From: Ga0077555 sp046154645
GTDB lineage: Bacteria > Pseudomonadota > Alphaproteobacteria > Rhizobiales > Hyphomicrobiaceae
Reading direction: 5' to 3'
Assembly (NCBI GenBank): GCA_046154645.1
Contig: JBJXDZ010000168.1
Coordinates: 1-64,000 of the forward strand
Length of the DNA: 64,000 nucleotides
The position numbers and the translations under genes were made by a program. Shown piece by piece: positions 51,578 to 60,028 of this stretch (its first letter is position 1; each line of letters opens with the position of its first letter). Under the pieces are notes generated by a model, which ran no database searches, was not told where the DNA came from, and was given only the letters and a program-made list of their open reading frames with translations.

Positions 51578-52462
51578 TCAGCGCCGCGGTGTCGGTGCTG
51601 CCTGCGACTGGTTGAAGTAGCGGAAGAAGGGGCTGTCCGGTGACAGGATCATGCGGGTGTCGCCCTTCTGGAAGCTTGCTTCATAGGCCTGCATGGAACG
51701 AAAGAAGGCGGAGAATTCAGCGTCGCGTCCGAACGCCTCGGCCATGATGCGGGTCTTGTCGGCTTCGCCGCGACCGCGCAGCTCGTCGGCCTCCTTGTTC
51801 GCCGTGCCGAGGATGACCTCGACTTCGGCGTCCGCCTGGGAGCGGATCTTCTGGGCGAGCTCAGCACCTTGGGCACGGAGGGCTGCGGCCTCGCGCTCAC
51901 GGTCCGTCTTCATGCGCTTGAAGACCGCTTCCGTGGTTTCGCGAGGCAGGTCAACGCGCGACAGCCGCACGTCGACCACGGTGATGCCGAGGGCCTGCGC
52001 CTCACGGTTCACCTCCTCCTGGATGCGCGCCATCAGCGGTCCGCGGTTGGTGTCGATGATCTGCGTCGTGGTGGCGCCCGAGAGCACCGAGCGGACGCGG
52101 TCGTTGACGATGCGTTCCAGCGTCTGGTTGGCAAGCCGGGTGTTGTTCAAGGCGCGGAAGAACTTCAGCGGATCGGTGATGCGATAGCGCGTGAAGGCGT
52201 CGACGACGAGGTTCTTCTGATCCGAGGCGAGCACGGTTTGCGGGCGCAGATCGTTATCGAGCACACGATTGTCGATCAGGTTGACCGTTTCGATGAACGG
52301 GATCTTGAAGTACAGGCCCGGCTTTTCGATCGCCGGACGCGTCTGGCGACCGAACTGGAAGACCAGCGCCGATGCCGTCTGCGGCACAATGAATGCCGAA
52401 TTGAAGAGGATCAACGCGCCCAATCCAAGGATGATCAGGGCGAGCATGCGAAAGGGACTCAT
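51578..52462 (-). CDS. hflC: HflC, prohibitin-like regulator of FtsH protease
   Basis: The 294-residue product has one N-terminal membrane anchor (MLALIILGLGALILFNSAFI), then an SPFH/prohibitin domain: FQFGRQTRPAIEKPGLYFKI, DAFTRYRITDPLKFFRALNN, and the VDVRLSRVDLPRETTEAVFK helix, with a long coiled coil to about 245. Together with HflK it forms a periplasmic cage around FtsH. It starts 14 bp after the hflK stop. Confidence 0.97.
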   Translation of the reverse strand: MSPFRMLALIILGLGALILFNSAFIVPQTASALVFQFGRQTRPAIEKPGLYFKIPFIETVNLIDNRVLDNDLRPQTVLASDQKNLVVDAFTRYRITDPLKFFRALNNTRLANQTLERIVNDRVRSVLSGATTTQIIDTNRGPLMARIQEEVNREAQALGITVVDVRLSRVDLPRETTEAVFKRMKTDREREAAALRAQGAELAQKIRSQADAEVEVILGTANKEADELRGRGEADKTRIMAEAFGRDAEFSAFFRSMQAYEASFQKGDTRMILSPDSPFFRYFNQSQAAPTPRR

Positions 52463-52476
52463 CGTGTATCCTCCAA

Positions 52477-53757
52477 TCAGCGCTGCTGAACCGGCGCAGC
52501 CTGCGGGGCTGCCGGGCGACGCTGCAACTCATTCAAGGGCAGATAGGGCACGACGCCCTGGCCGCCTTGGTTCTTGTCGATCAGGATCTTGTCGGTGCCA
52601 CCGAGCACGCGCTCCATGGTTTCGAGGTACATGCGCTCGCGCGTGACCTCCGGCGCCTTGCGGTACTCGTCATGAACCTGCTTGAAGCGCGACGCAGCGC
52701 CTTGTGCCTCGGCGGTGAGACGCTGGCGGTAGGCGTCGGCCTCGATCTTGATCTGGGTCGCCTTGCCACGAGCGCGGGGGACGACGCTGGAGGCGTGCGT
52801 TTGCGCTTCATTCTGCAAGCGATCGCGCTCCTGCACGGCGGCCTGCACGTCGGTGAAGGCTGCGAGCACGTCGGCTGGCGGACCGATGCGGGTAATGATC
52901 ACGCGCTCGATCACGATGCCGGCGCCGTACTCGTCCAGAGTCTGCTGGATGACCTTGCGCACCTCGTCCAGGATCTCATTCTGCGCCGAAGCCGCAGCAA
53001 CGGCGGCAGGCGGCGGTGTTGGCACTCCGGGAGCAAGCGGCGGCGGAACCACCGGCGTCCCGCCTGGCGCCGTGACGACGGCAGGAACAGGCGGCACCTC
53101 GCTCGGGAGCACGTTTTTCAGAAGGCGGCGGCCGACAACCTCACGCATGGCGCTTTCGCCGACGGCGCGGATGGAGCCATCGGGGTTCTGGATGTTGAAG
53201 ACATAGTTCTGTGGCTTCTGGGCGTCGATACGCCACTGCACCGAGAAACCAACGTCGACGATGTTCTCGTCGGCCGTCAGCATGAGGCTGTCGGTGGTCT
53301 GAAGCGAAGCGCCGCGCCGATTGTCGGCGGGGCCGGAGCCGATCTCGACGTTGCGGACGTCGGTGACCGGCAACTTGATGACCGAGCCGATGGGATAGGG
53401 CCAGTTGTAGTTCAGGCCTTCGCCCTTCTTCTCCTTGAACTCACCGAACTTGAGGTTGAGGGCAACCTCGTTGGTGCGCACGGTGTAGAAACCGGACAAG
53501 CCCCAGGCGATGAGCGCGCCGAGGCCCAGCAGTGCCATGGCCAGCGTGCTGAGCCCGCCACCCGATGGCATGACTTGTTTCAGGCGATCCTGGCTGCGCT
53601 TGAGGATCTCCTCGAGATCCGGCGGCTGGCCACTGCCCCCACCGCCGCCCGATGGACCTTGGCCCCACGGACCACCTCCGCCGCCGCCACCGCCGCTACC
53701 ACCGCCACTGCCGCCGCCGCTTTTCCAGCCGCCGCCACTGTTGTTGCTCCAGGGCAT
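52477..53757 (-). CDS. hflK: HflK, prohibitin-like regulator of FtsH protease
   Basis: The 426-residue product begins with a Gly-rich cytoplasmic region (MPWSNNSGGGWKSG... to about 45), one membrane anchor (about 68-90), and the SPFH domain: LKFGEFKEKKGEGLNYNWPY, ENIVDVGFSVQWRIDAQKPQ, and a helical C-terminal part with FTDVQAAVQERDRLQNEAQT. A Pro/Ala-rich insert at about 235-260 is an odd extra loop inside the domain, absent from E. coli HflK. It lies upstream of hflC. Confidence 0.97.
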   Translation of the reverse strand: MPWSNNSGGGWKSGGGSGGGSGGGGGGGGPWGQGPSGGGGGSGQPPDLEEILKRSQDRLKQVMPSGGGLSTLAMALLGLGALIAWGLSGFYTVRTNEVALNLKFGEFKEKKGEGLNYNWPYPIGSVIKLPVTDVRNVEIGSGPADNRRGASLQTTDSLMLTADENIVDVGFSVQWRIDAQKPQNYVFNIQNPDGSIRAVGESAMREVVGRRLLKNVLPSEVPPVPAVVTAPGGTPVVPPPLAPGVPTPPPAAVAAASAQNEILDEVRKVIQQTLDEYGAGIVIERVIITRIGPPADVLAAFTDVQAAVQERDRLQNEAQTHASSVVPRARGKATQIKIEADAYRQRLTAEAQGAASRFKQVHDEYRKAPEVTRERMYLETMERVLGGTDKILIDKNQGGQGVVPYLPLNELQRRPAAPQAAPVQQR

Positions 53758-53963
53758 CGTTCGTTAGCCTCGCTTGTACTGGTGGAATTTCTCGTGATGG
53801 CTGTCGCGTCAGGACGCCGGCGATCTGATGCCGTGGCCGTTCCGGACGGAAAATCGTGCCGTCTTGCCGCACCTTATATGGCAAGCGGCAGCCCGCCTGC
53901 AAAGGGGCAAACGGCGAGACTGGTAACGAGAGAGACGATGACCTCGGCAACCTACAGTGTGGC

Positions 53964-54488
53964 TCAGGCCCGCTGGGCCGCAATCCGTTCATAAATATCG
54001 AGGGTGGCGGCGTGGTCGTCGCGGGGATCAGCCGGGATCGGGTCGGCACTGACGCGGTGCCAAACGGCAGGATCGGGCGTGGCGAAGGTTGCATCGCCAA
54101 TGGGACGGGCGTGGATGCGGGTGAGGTAAATGCGATCGGCCACGGCGGTGGCCTGGCGGTAGATCTCGGCGCCGCCAATGATCATGATTTCGGTGGCGCC
54201 GCGGGCCGCGGCACGGATGTTGGCCAGCGCCAAGGCGGCGGATAGGCCCAGGCACACATCGATGCTGGGGGCAACAAAGGCAGGATCGCGAGAAATGACG
54301 ATGTTATCGCGGCCGTCCAAAGCCTTGCCGATGGACTGAAAGGTTTTGCGGCCCATGACGATGGGCTTGCCCATGGTGAGGCGGCGGAAGGTTTTCAGGT
54401 CCGACGGCATGTGCCAAGGCAGTCGGCCAGCATACCCGATGACGCCGTTTTCTGCGGCGGCGACGATGAGGGCGACTGGCGTTGACAA
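53964..54488 (-). CDS. folA: Dihydrofolate reductase
   Basis: The 174-residue product shows the DHFR motifs: VALIVAAAENGVIGYAGRLP followed by WHMPSDLKTF, the TMGKPIVMGRKTFQSIGKAL block, NIVISRDPAF and MIIGGAEIYRQATAVADRIY. It reduces dihydrofolate to tetrahydrofolate, regenerating the cofactor oxidised by ThyA. It is downstream of thyA and the small lipoprotein gene (6 bp gap) and upstream of hflK, a common alphaproteobacterial order. Confidence 0.97.
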   Translation of the reverse strand: MSTPVALIVAAAENGVIGYAGRLPWHMPSDLKTFRRLTMGKPIVMGRKTFQSIGKALDGRDNIVISRDPAFVAPSIDVCLGLSAALALANIRAAARGATEIMIIGGAEIYRQATAVADRIYLTRIHARPIGDATFATPDPAVWHRVSADPIPADPRDDHAATLDIYERIAAQRA

Positions 54489-54494
54489 TGACAG

Positions 54495-54911
54495 TTATCC
54501 TCTGAGACGGCAGCCCGGAACCGGCACCATCGCGATCTGGTCCTGCTCGTTGTACTTGTTCATGGCGCCACTGGCGGCGTCAATGCCCAGGCCGATGATG
54601 CCGCCGGCGATCAAGTTGCCAGCAGCCATGGCCTCGGTGTTCGAACCGATGATGCCCGTGCCATCGTTGAAGCATTCCTTGCTGCAGCGAACGACGACGT
54701 TCTCGGAGCCCTTCTGCAGGTTAACTGTCGCTGGCGTGACCACGTTGACCTGGCCGATCGACGACGAGGCCAACAGGCACTTGGCACCCGGTGCGCCCGG
54801 CGTGTCGACAGAGACCACCTGGGTTGTGCCTTTGGTGATCGTCGCACACCCAAAAGCTGCCAGTGCCGCCACGGCAAGCACCCCCATCCGAACAACAAAA
54901 GCCCCGCGCAT
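54495..54911 (-). CDS. Small lipoprotein of unknown function
   Basis: The 138-residue product starts MRGAFVVRMGVLAVAALAAF and has a lipobox AAFGC, so Cys22 should be lipidated and the protein anchored in a membrane. The mature part has CATITKGTTQVVSVDTPGAP, then CLLASSSIGQVNVVTPATVN, a second Cys pair (RCSKEC) and a Gly/Ile-rich hydrophobic stretch (AGNLIAGGIIGLGIDAASGA) that may insert into membrane. It resembles the uncharacterised CATITKGTTQ-type lipoproteins of proteobacteria. It sits between thyA and folA, which are often adjacent. Confidence 0.75.
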   Translation of the reverse strand: MRGAFVVRMGVLAVAALAAFGCATITKGTTQVVSVDTPGAPGAKCLLASSSIGQVNVVTPATVNLQKGSENVVVRCSKECFNDGTGIIGSNTEAMAAGNLIAGGIIGLGIDAASGAMNKYNEQDQIAMVPVPGCRLRG

Positions 54912-55043
54912 TGCCCACACTCCCCGCTGAGATTGCGGCGCACAGTGCGGGGCCGCAGCGGTGCTGCCAATGCGGAAATTCAGCGCGAAGCCAAATAATG
55001 ATGGGCGCGGCACGATTGCATCACATTGCCCACGCTTCTGGAA

Positions 55044-55862
55044 TTACACCGCTACCGGTGCCTTGATGTGAGGGTGGGGATCATAGCCGGTGAGGCGAAA
55101 GTCTTCGTACTTGAAGTCGAAGATCGAGCGCACGTCCGGATTGATCTCTAGCTTCGGCAGGGCGCGCGGCGCGCGGGCGAGTTGCAGATCCGCCTGCTCC
55201 AAGTGATTGAGATAGAGGTGGGTGTCGCCAAAGGTGTGCACGAATTCGCCGGGCTTGAGGCCGGTGACCTGCGCCAACATCATGGTGAGGGCGGCGTAGC
55301 TGGCAATATTGAACGGCACGCCCAGAAAGACGTCAGCCGAGCGCTGATAAAGCTGGCAGGAGAGCTTGCGTTCTCCCTGCCCGCCTCCGGCAGGACCGGC
55401 GACATAGAACTGGAACAAGCAATGGCACGGCGCCAAGGCCATGTCGGGGATATCAGCGGGGTTCCAGGCGGAAACAATGATGCGGCGGCTGTCCGGATTG
55501 GTCTTGATGGTCTCGACCACCTCGCGGATCTGGTCGATCGACTTGCCGTTCGGAGCCGCCCACGAGCGCCATTGCTTGCCGTAGACAGGCCCAAGATCGC
55601 CCGTGGGAGTGGCCCAATCATCCCAGATGGAGACGCCATTGGCCTTCAGGTACGCCGTGTTGGTATCACCGGCCAGGAACCAGATCAGCTCATGCAAGAT
55701 GGATTTCATGTGCAGCTTCTTGGTCGTGACCAAGGGGAAGCCTTCGGCCAGATCAAAGCGCATCTGGTGGCCGAAAATGCTGAGGGTGCCCGTGCCCGTG
55801 CGGTCGGACTTGGGCACGCCCTGGTCGCGCACGCGGCGCATGAGGTCGAGATATTGGTGCAT
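55044..55862 (-). CDS. thyA: Thymidylate synthase
   Basis: The 272-residue product begins MHQYLDLMRRVRDQGVPKSD and has RTGTGTLSIFGHQMRFDLAE, the HELIWFLAGDTNTAYLKANG region, DSRRIIVSAWNPADIPDMAL followed by APCHCLFQFYV with the catalytic Cys, QLYQRSADVFLGVPFNIASY, and LNHLEQADLQLARAPRALPK. It methylates dUMP to dTMP using methylene-tetrahydrofolate. It is the first gene of the visible thyA-lipoprotein-folA-hflKC run on the minus strand. Confidence 0.98.
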   Translation of the reverse strand: MHQYLDLMRRVRDQGVPKSDRTGTGTLSIFGHQMRFDLAEGFPLVTTKKLHMKSILHELIWFLAGDTNTAYLKANGVSIWDDWATPTGDLGPVYGKQWRSWAAPNGKSIDQIREVVETIKTNPDSRRIIVSAWNPADIPDMALAPCHCLFQFYVAGPAGGGQGERKLSCQLYQRSADVFLGVPFNIASYAALTMMLAQVTGLKPGEFVHTFGDTHLYLNHLEQADLQLARAPRALPKLEINPDVRSIFDFKYEDFRLTGYDPHPHIKAPVAV

Positions 55863-55929
55863 GTGGCAAACTTAGGAATGATTCACGTGTGTCGCCAGAT
55901 GGGCAGGTGAGTTTTCACCGGCATTATGC

Positions 55930-56724
55930 TCAGCCGATCGGAAGAAACCGCATGATCAGGAACAGGCTCGAGTTGTAGAGCGCGTGGCAGAAGAGCGGCA
56001 CACGCAGGCTGCCGGTGCGCCAAGTGACCCAGCTCAGATAGAGGCCGATGACGAAGACCTCGCTGATGCCGACGATGGAATACTGGATGTGCAGGGCGGT
56101 CCAGGCGGCGTTGACGAGGATGGCCGCGGGCCAGAACGGGATCCGCGTGGCGGTGGCCGAGGTGAGCAGGTAGCCGCGGAACAGCAGCTCCTCGGACAAC
56201 GGCGCCCCGACACCGATGGCCAAGGCCGCAACGACGGGCCAATTGCCGCGCACGGCCCCCAGGAACTGGCGGAAGTCGGCAAGAAAATCTCCCGGCGTCA
56301 GCAGGTAAGCTGCGGCGTTGAGCACGGCCAGCAGCGGCACCATGACGATGGCTGCCCACAGATAGGCGCGATTGCCACCATCGGGCGGGCCGAGCCGCAG
56401 AGCCTGCGTGACGCCGCCTGGTGCGGCCAGTGCCGCGGCCAAGGTCAGGGCAACCGTGAAGACCTGCGACATGAGGACTATCAGCAACTGAGCTGGCGTA
56501 ATGGCATTGGCCGACGGCGGCGTGCCGACACCGGGCGTCACGTTGGCCGAGGCGTAAAGGGCGCTCGGGTCGAAGCCCAAGGCAAAATACGCCAATCCAG
56601 CTCCGAGCTGGCCGACCAGAAAGAGCAAAATCGCAATGGGAGCAGCAACATAGAGCTTCGGCCCAAGGCTCGACTGGTACGCCGGAGGCCCACGCAAAAA
56701 GGTGTGAAGTGACATCGGCTGCAT
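55930..56724 (-). CDS. CPBP-family intramembrane protease (Rce1-like)
   Basis: The 264-residue product has seven or eight hydrophobic segments and the CPBP motifs: the EE pair in GAPLSEELLFRGYLLTSATA, the first His in NAAWTALHIQYSIVGIS, and the final His in FCHALYNSSLFLIMRF. These form the metal site of intramembrane proteases related to CAAX protease Rce1. The substrate is unknown. The start at 56724 has GGGGGC 7 bases upstream. It is divergent from ssrA. Confidence 0.9.
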   Translation of the reverse strand: MQPMSLHTFLRGPPAYQSSLGPKLYVAAPIAILLFLVGQLGAGLAYFALGFDPSALYASANVTPGVGTPPSANAITPAQLLIVLMSQVFTVALTLAAALAAPGGVTQALRLGPPDGGNRAYLWAAIVMVPLLAVLNAAAYLLTPGDFLADFRQFLGAVRGNWPVVAALAIGVGAPLSEELLFRGYLLTSATATRIPFWPAAILVNAAWTALHIQYSIVGISEVFVIGLYLSWVTWRTGSLRVPLFCHALYNSSLFLIMRFLPIG

Positions 56725-56809
56725 TAGCTTGCCCCCTACCCGTGTGCTGACGCCGAGTTGATGCAACAGGACAATTCGCCCGCATCAGACACCAGCCGCA
56801 CGGCAACCT

Positions 56810-56837
56810 TTCAATTGCCGCAAGAAGCGCCTATATT
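56810..56837 (+). promoter_or_regulatory. Candidate promoter for ssrA
   Basis: TTCAAT (56810-56815) and TATATT (56832-56837) are separated by 16 bases and lie about 35-40 bp upstream of the acceptor piece of ssrA. TATATT is a good -10; the -35 is weak. It is the only AT-rich box in this interval, so the assignment is reasonable but unproven. Confidence 0.5.
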
Positions 56838-56864
56838 AGGGCTGCCGGATTCGTCCGGCTATGG

Positions 56865-57180
56865 CGATAAATGGACATCGGAATAAGCTTTTCGGACCCG
56901 GGGGCGGTACCCGGCGCCTCCACCAAATTCGGGGTCAGGCTTCGATTGGAGCCCGACCCCACCCTATGGGGGCGAAATAGGATCGACGAGGGTGTAAAGG
57001 GTGCTCTTTTGCCCGGCATGATACCGCCGTTATCGGGTCACACAGATAGTTGCCAATGACAACTATGCTGAGGCTGCTCTCGCTGCGTAATGCGGTTGGA
57101 GTGACCTACCACTAGAGCCCTGACGTCTAGCAACGGCAGGCGCGGTCCGGGGGGCACCGGGCAACAGAAGCCCCCCACTT
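56865..57180 (+). ncRNA. ssrA: tmRNA, circularly permuted two-piece type
   Basis: The acceptor piece comes first and ends GCGCCTCCACCA at 56925, with a T arm CCGGG-GGCGGTA-CCCGG. The coding piece starts at 56968 with GGGGGCGAAATAGGATCGAC; GGGGGCG pairs with CGCCTCC to rebuild the acceptor stem. The resume frame at 57052-57087 encodes the tag ANDNYAEAALAA, followed by TAA. The 42-nt spacer (56926-56967) forms a strong hairpin (GGGGTC...GACCCC) and is expected to be removed. This gene order is typical of alphaproteobacteria. tmRNA frees stalled ribosomes and marks the product for ClpXP. Outer ends are approximate. Confidence 0.95.
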
Positions 57181-57255
57181 TACTGTGAGCCTCCGCGTGC
57201 CAGAGCGGGCCCGGGGGTTCAGGTGCGGCGCAGACGGCTCGGGAATTCGGTCGCG

Positions 57256-57993
57256 ATGTCGGCAGGGCAACACATCGACTACGACGCGCTGGTGCGCGGG
57301 GCCATCGAGGAGGCCAAGCGCAGCGTGGTGCGCTCCGTGATCCAACAGGTGGCCAAGTCGGGCCTGGTTGGCGGCCATCATTTCCTGATCGCTTTCAATA
57401 CCCAGGCCTCCGGCGTCAGCCTGTCGAAGCGGCTGCGCGAGAAGTATCCGATGGAAATGACCATCGTGCTGCAGCACAGGTTCTGGGATCTCGAGGTCAG
57501 CGACGACCGGTTCGAGGTGAAGCTCACCTTCGATAGCATACCGGAGCGGTTGGCGATCCCGTTCACGGCGATCAAGGCGTTTTACGATCCAAGCGTGCCC
57601 TACATGATGCCGTTCGATGATGGCGACATGAGTGGCGAGGCCATGCGCAGCGGTGACGACGCCATGTCCAACGACGCCACCGCGCAAACCGGACCACGCA
57701 CCGAGCGGGGCGAACGGCGGCGCGACAAGCAACAACGGCGCCCACGGGCCGTCGAGCCGCGCAGCACAGACCGTGACGGGGCAACGGCACCGCCCACGGG
57801 TCCAGTCCTGGTGACTGAGTCACGACCGGCGTCAGCGCCCGTTGCAGCGCAGCCGGCACAGCGGCCAAAGCCGGCTGTGGCCGAGGTGGCCAGCGATGGT
57901 GCCAAGGCTGAAGTACCTGCGAAGGCCGAAACTGCGGCGACAGTTGGTGCCAAGGTGCTCGATTTGAGCTCGTTCCGCGGCAAGAAGAAGTAA
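57256..57993 (+). CDS. sspB: SspB, ClpXP adaptor for ssrA-tagged proteins
   Basis: The 245-residue product has an SspB fold in its first 125 residues: SAGQHIDYDALVRGAIEEAK, GGHHFLIAFNTQASGVSLSK, MTIVLQHRFWDLEVSDDRFE, and AFYDPSVPYMMPF. A long, charged and Pro/Ala-rich flexible linker follows (about 130-230), ending in the ClpX-docking tail VLDLSSFRGKKK. It tethers tmRNA-tagged proteins to ClpX. The gene begins about 75 bp after ssrA, so the tag and its reader are encoded side by side. The start at 57256 has GGGAA upstream. Confidence 0.95.
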   Translation: MSAGQHIDYDALVRGAIEEAKRSVVRSVIQQVAKSGLVGGHHFLIAFNTQASGVSLSKRLREKYPMEMTIVLQHRFWDLEVSDDRFEVKLTFDSIPERLAIPFTAIKAFYDPSVPYMMPFDDGDMSGEAMRSGDDAMSNDATAQTGPRTERGERRRDKQQRRPRAVEPRSTDRDGATAPPTGPVLVTESRPASAPVAAQPAQRPKPAVAEVASDGAKAEVPAKAETAATVGAKVLDLSSFRGKKK

Positions 57994-58094
57994 ATTTCCC
58001 ACCATTGGCGCCGATGCAGGCGCTGCTATAGCTTGCGGGCGTGGCGCAGCTTCATTCAGCCGCCGCCGCGATCAGTTTTGCCTGGAGCACTCTC

Positions 58095-58865
58095 ATGACC
58101 TCGTTTGGCCTCTTCAAGGGCGAGCGCGCACTCGTCACCGGTTCGGCGTCCAATATCGGCCGAGCCATCGCTGCGGAATTGGCGCGCGAGGGCGCCGAGC
58201 TGGTGCTGGCCGACGTCGATCCGGTGCGCAATGCCGATACGCTAGCGGCCATCCAGCGCGACGGCGGCGTTGCCGAGGCGGTGACCATCGATCTGGCGGG
58301 CAAGGACGGCTGGAAGACGCTGGATGCGCACGTCGCCCAACGTCCGCTGCACATGCTGGTGCACTCGGCTGCGCCGCCACGGAAGGAAATCGATCACCTG
58401 TTGGCCGTCAGCGAAGAGACGTGGGACGCCATGGTCAATGTCAACGTGCGGTCCGGCTTCTTCCTGGCGCGTGCCATCGGTCAGCGCATGAAGGACCAGA
58501 AGATTCGCGGGCGGATGTTGTTCATCACATCACTGCACGCGGAGACGCCGCGCAACCTGCCGCATTACTCGGCATCGAAAGCCGGGCAAACCATGCTGGT
58601 GAAGGAGCTGGCGCGGGCGCTCGGCCCGGACGGCATTCGCGTCAATGCACTGGCACCCGGAGCCATTCCCGGCGGTGGCTTCAATGCCAGCGCCTTCGAT
58701 TTCTCCGGTAAGGTGCCAATGGGTCGACTCGGCGCCGCGCAGGACCTAGCGGGACCCGCCGTGGCACTGCTGTCGGACCGGTTCAGCGGCTACGTTACTG
58801 GCACAACGCTGGTGGTCGACGGCGGCATCGCCTTGTTCAACTGGATCACGCCGCCTTGGGCATAA
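58095..58865 (+). CDS. Short-chain dehydrogenase/reductase
   Basis: The 256-residue product has the SDR cofactor motif in ALVTGSASNIGRAIAAELA, LVHSAAPPRKEIDHLLA (replacing the usual NNAG), the Ser-Tyr-Lys triad in FITSLHAETPRNLPHYSASK, and the C-terminal GYVTGTTLVVDGGIALFNW. It is an NAD(P)-dependent oxidoreductase of unknown substrate. The start at 58095 has GGAG 8 bases upstream. Its last 20 bases overlap the 3' end of the convergent acyltransferase gene. Confidence 0.9.
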   Translation: MTSFGLFKGERALVTGSASNIGRAIAAELAREGAELVLADVDPVRNADTLAAIQRDGGVAEAVTIDLAGKDGWKTLDAHVAQRPLHMLVHSAAPPRKEIDHLLAVSEETWDAMVNVNVRSGFFLARAIGQRMKDQKIRGRMLFITSLHAETPRNLPHYSASKAGQTMLVKELARALGPDGIRVNALAPGAIPGGGFNASAFDFSGKVPMGRLGAAQDLAGPAVALLSDRFSGYVTGTTLVVDGGIALFNWITPPWA

Positions 58866-59919
58866 GGGCGGAAGATTGCCGCGGCGCGCTGCGCGCTGGC
58901 AACCGTGCCCAAGCCGGGCGCTCGAACAGGAAGGCCAGCTTGGTGTTGCTGACGAAGGCGTGCAGGCCCAGCGCGCCGCCAAGGCCAGCCGCCGCCGAGA
59001 TCAGGGAGATGGTGACGCCGCCGGCGCCTGGCCAAAGCTTGAGCATGGCGACCCGGGACAGGGCCATGAAGATGGTGAAGGACAGATAGATCACGATCGA
59101 GTTGCGGCCGCAGTAGAGCAGCGCGGCGCCGAGATAGCCGCGCCATGCACCTTGGCGTGCCGGCATGCTGACAAGGACACTGCAGCCAACGACCGCGGCA
59201 ATCCCGAGGGCTGAGAACACCAGGTCGAGGCCGGGCAGATGACTGGCGCCGGACGACACCGCCAGCGTATTGACGATGGCCCACGCGCCCAGCGTGGCGG
59301 CGACCACGCCTATAGTAGCGGAACAGACGCGGCGCGCGAAATCGAAAACCATGGGCGCATAGGCATAGCCGGCAAAGAAGAAGACGAAGCGGCTGGCGAA
59401 CTCATCGACGACGAACAGGCCCGTGCGAGGCGCGAGCACATGCAGCGCGACGGCGGCGCCAAGGACCAGCGCCTTGGGCACGGCATGCAGCAGCTTCGTC
59501 ACCAGGAAGTACACAGCCAGAAGATAGATGAACCAGATGGGGCCGGCTGGATCCACATAAGAGCGCGCGTATTGCCAAGCGGCGGCTTCGAGACCTGCGG
59601 TCTTGATCAGAACCGGCGCCCGCAGCAGGAAATGGATATGGGTCCACACGAGGTAGAAATAGACGAAGTGCAGGATCTTGCCGTCGAAGTAAGACCGCCA
59701 GGGCCGCCCGATACGCGCTGCCAGGAAGAGGCCCGAGATCAGAAAGAAGTCAGGCATCCGGAACGGCTCGGCCCAGTCGACGACGTTGTGCAGCCAGTTC
59801 GCCGTGCCAAGCGATTTCTCGACGCCCAGCGTGGCGTGCATCATCACCACCATGATGATGCAAAGGCCCTTGGCGGCGTCGACCCAATCGAGGCGGTCGG
59901 TTTCATTCACCACGGGCAT
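58846..59919 (-). CDS. Acyltransferase family 3 membrane protein
   Basis: The 357-residue product has about ten membrane segments and the Acyl_transf_3 pattern: RLDWVDAAKGLCIIMVVMMH with the conserved His, FRMPDFFLISGLFLAARIGR, YFYLVWTHIHFLLR, and FFFAGYAYAPMVFDFARR. Members O-acylate sugars of polysaccharides or glucans (OafA/OpgC type). The start at 59919 has GGAG about 8 bases upstream; an ATG at 59940 is in frame. It overlaps the convergent SDR gene by 20 bp. Confidence 0.88.
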   Translation of the reverse strand: MPVVNETDRLDWVDAAKGLCIIMVVMMHATLGVEKSLGTANWLHNVVDWAEPFRMPDFFLISGLFLAARIGRPWRSYFDGKILHFVYFYLVWTHIHFLLRAPVLIKTAGLEAAAWQYARSYVDPAGPIWFIYLLAVYFLVTKLLHAVPKALVLGAAVALHVLAPRTGLFVVDEFASRFVFFFAGYAYAPMVFDFARRVCSATIGVVAATLGAWAIVNTLAVSSGASHLPGLDLVFSALGIAAVVGCSVLVSMPARQGAWRGYLGAALLYCGRNSIVIYLSFTIFMALSRVAMLKLWPGAGGVTISLISAAAGLGGALGLHAFVSNTKLAFLFERPAWARLPARSAPRQSSALMPKAA

Positions 59920-60028
59920 AGGGGCGCTCCACGTCATCACGTTGTCTCAACCTGGTACACATGCGCCCCTTGTCATGGAGCCATGGCAAGGACCGTTCCA
60001 AGTGTGACAGACGGCGCGCGGAGCGGGC

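Noticed and set aside
55883..56806. 307-codon minus-strand frame overlapping the CPBP gene
   Set aside because: Out of frame with the protease motifs and composed of His/Arg/Gly-rich sequence.
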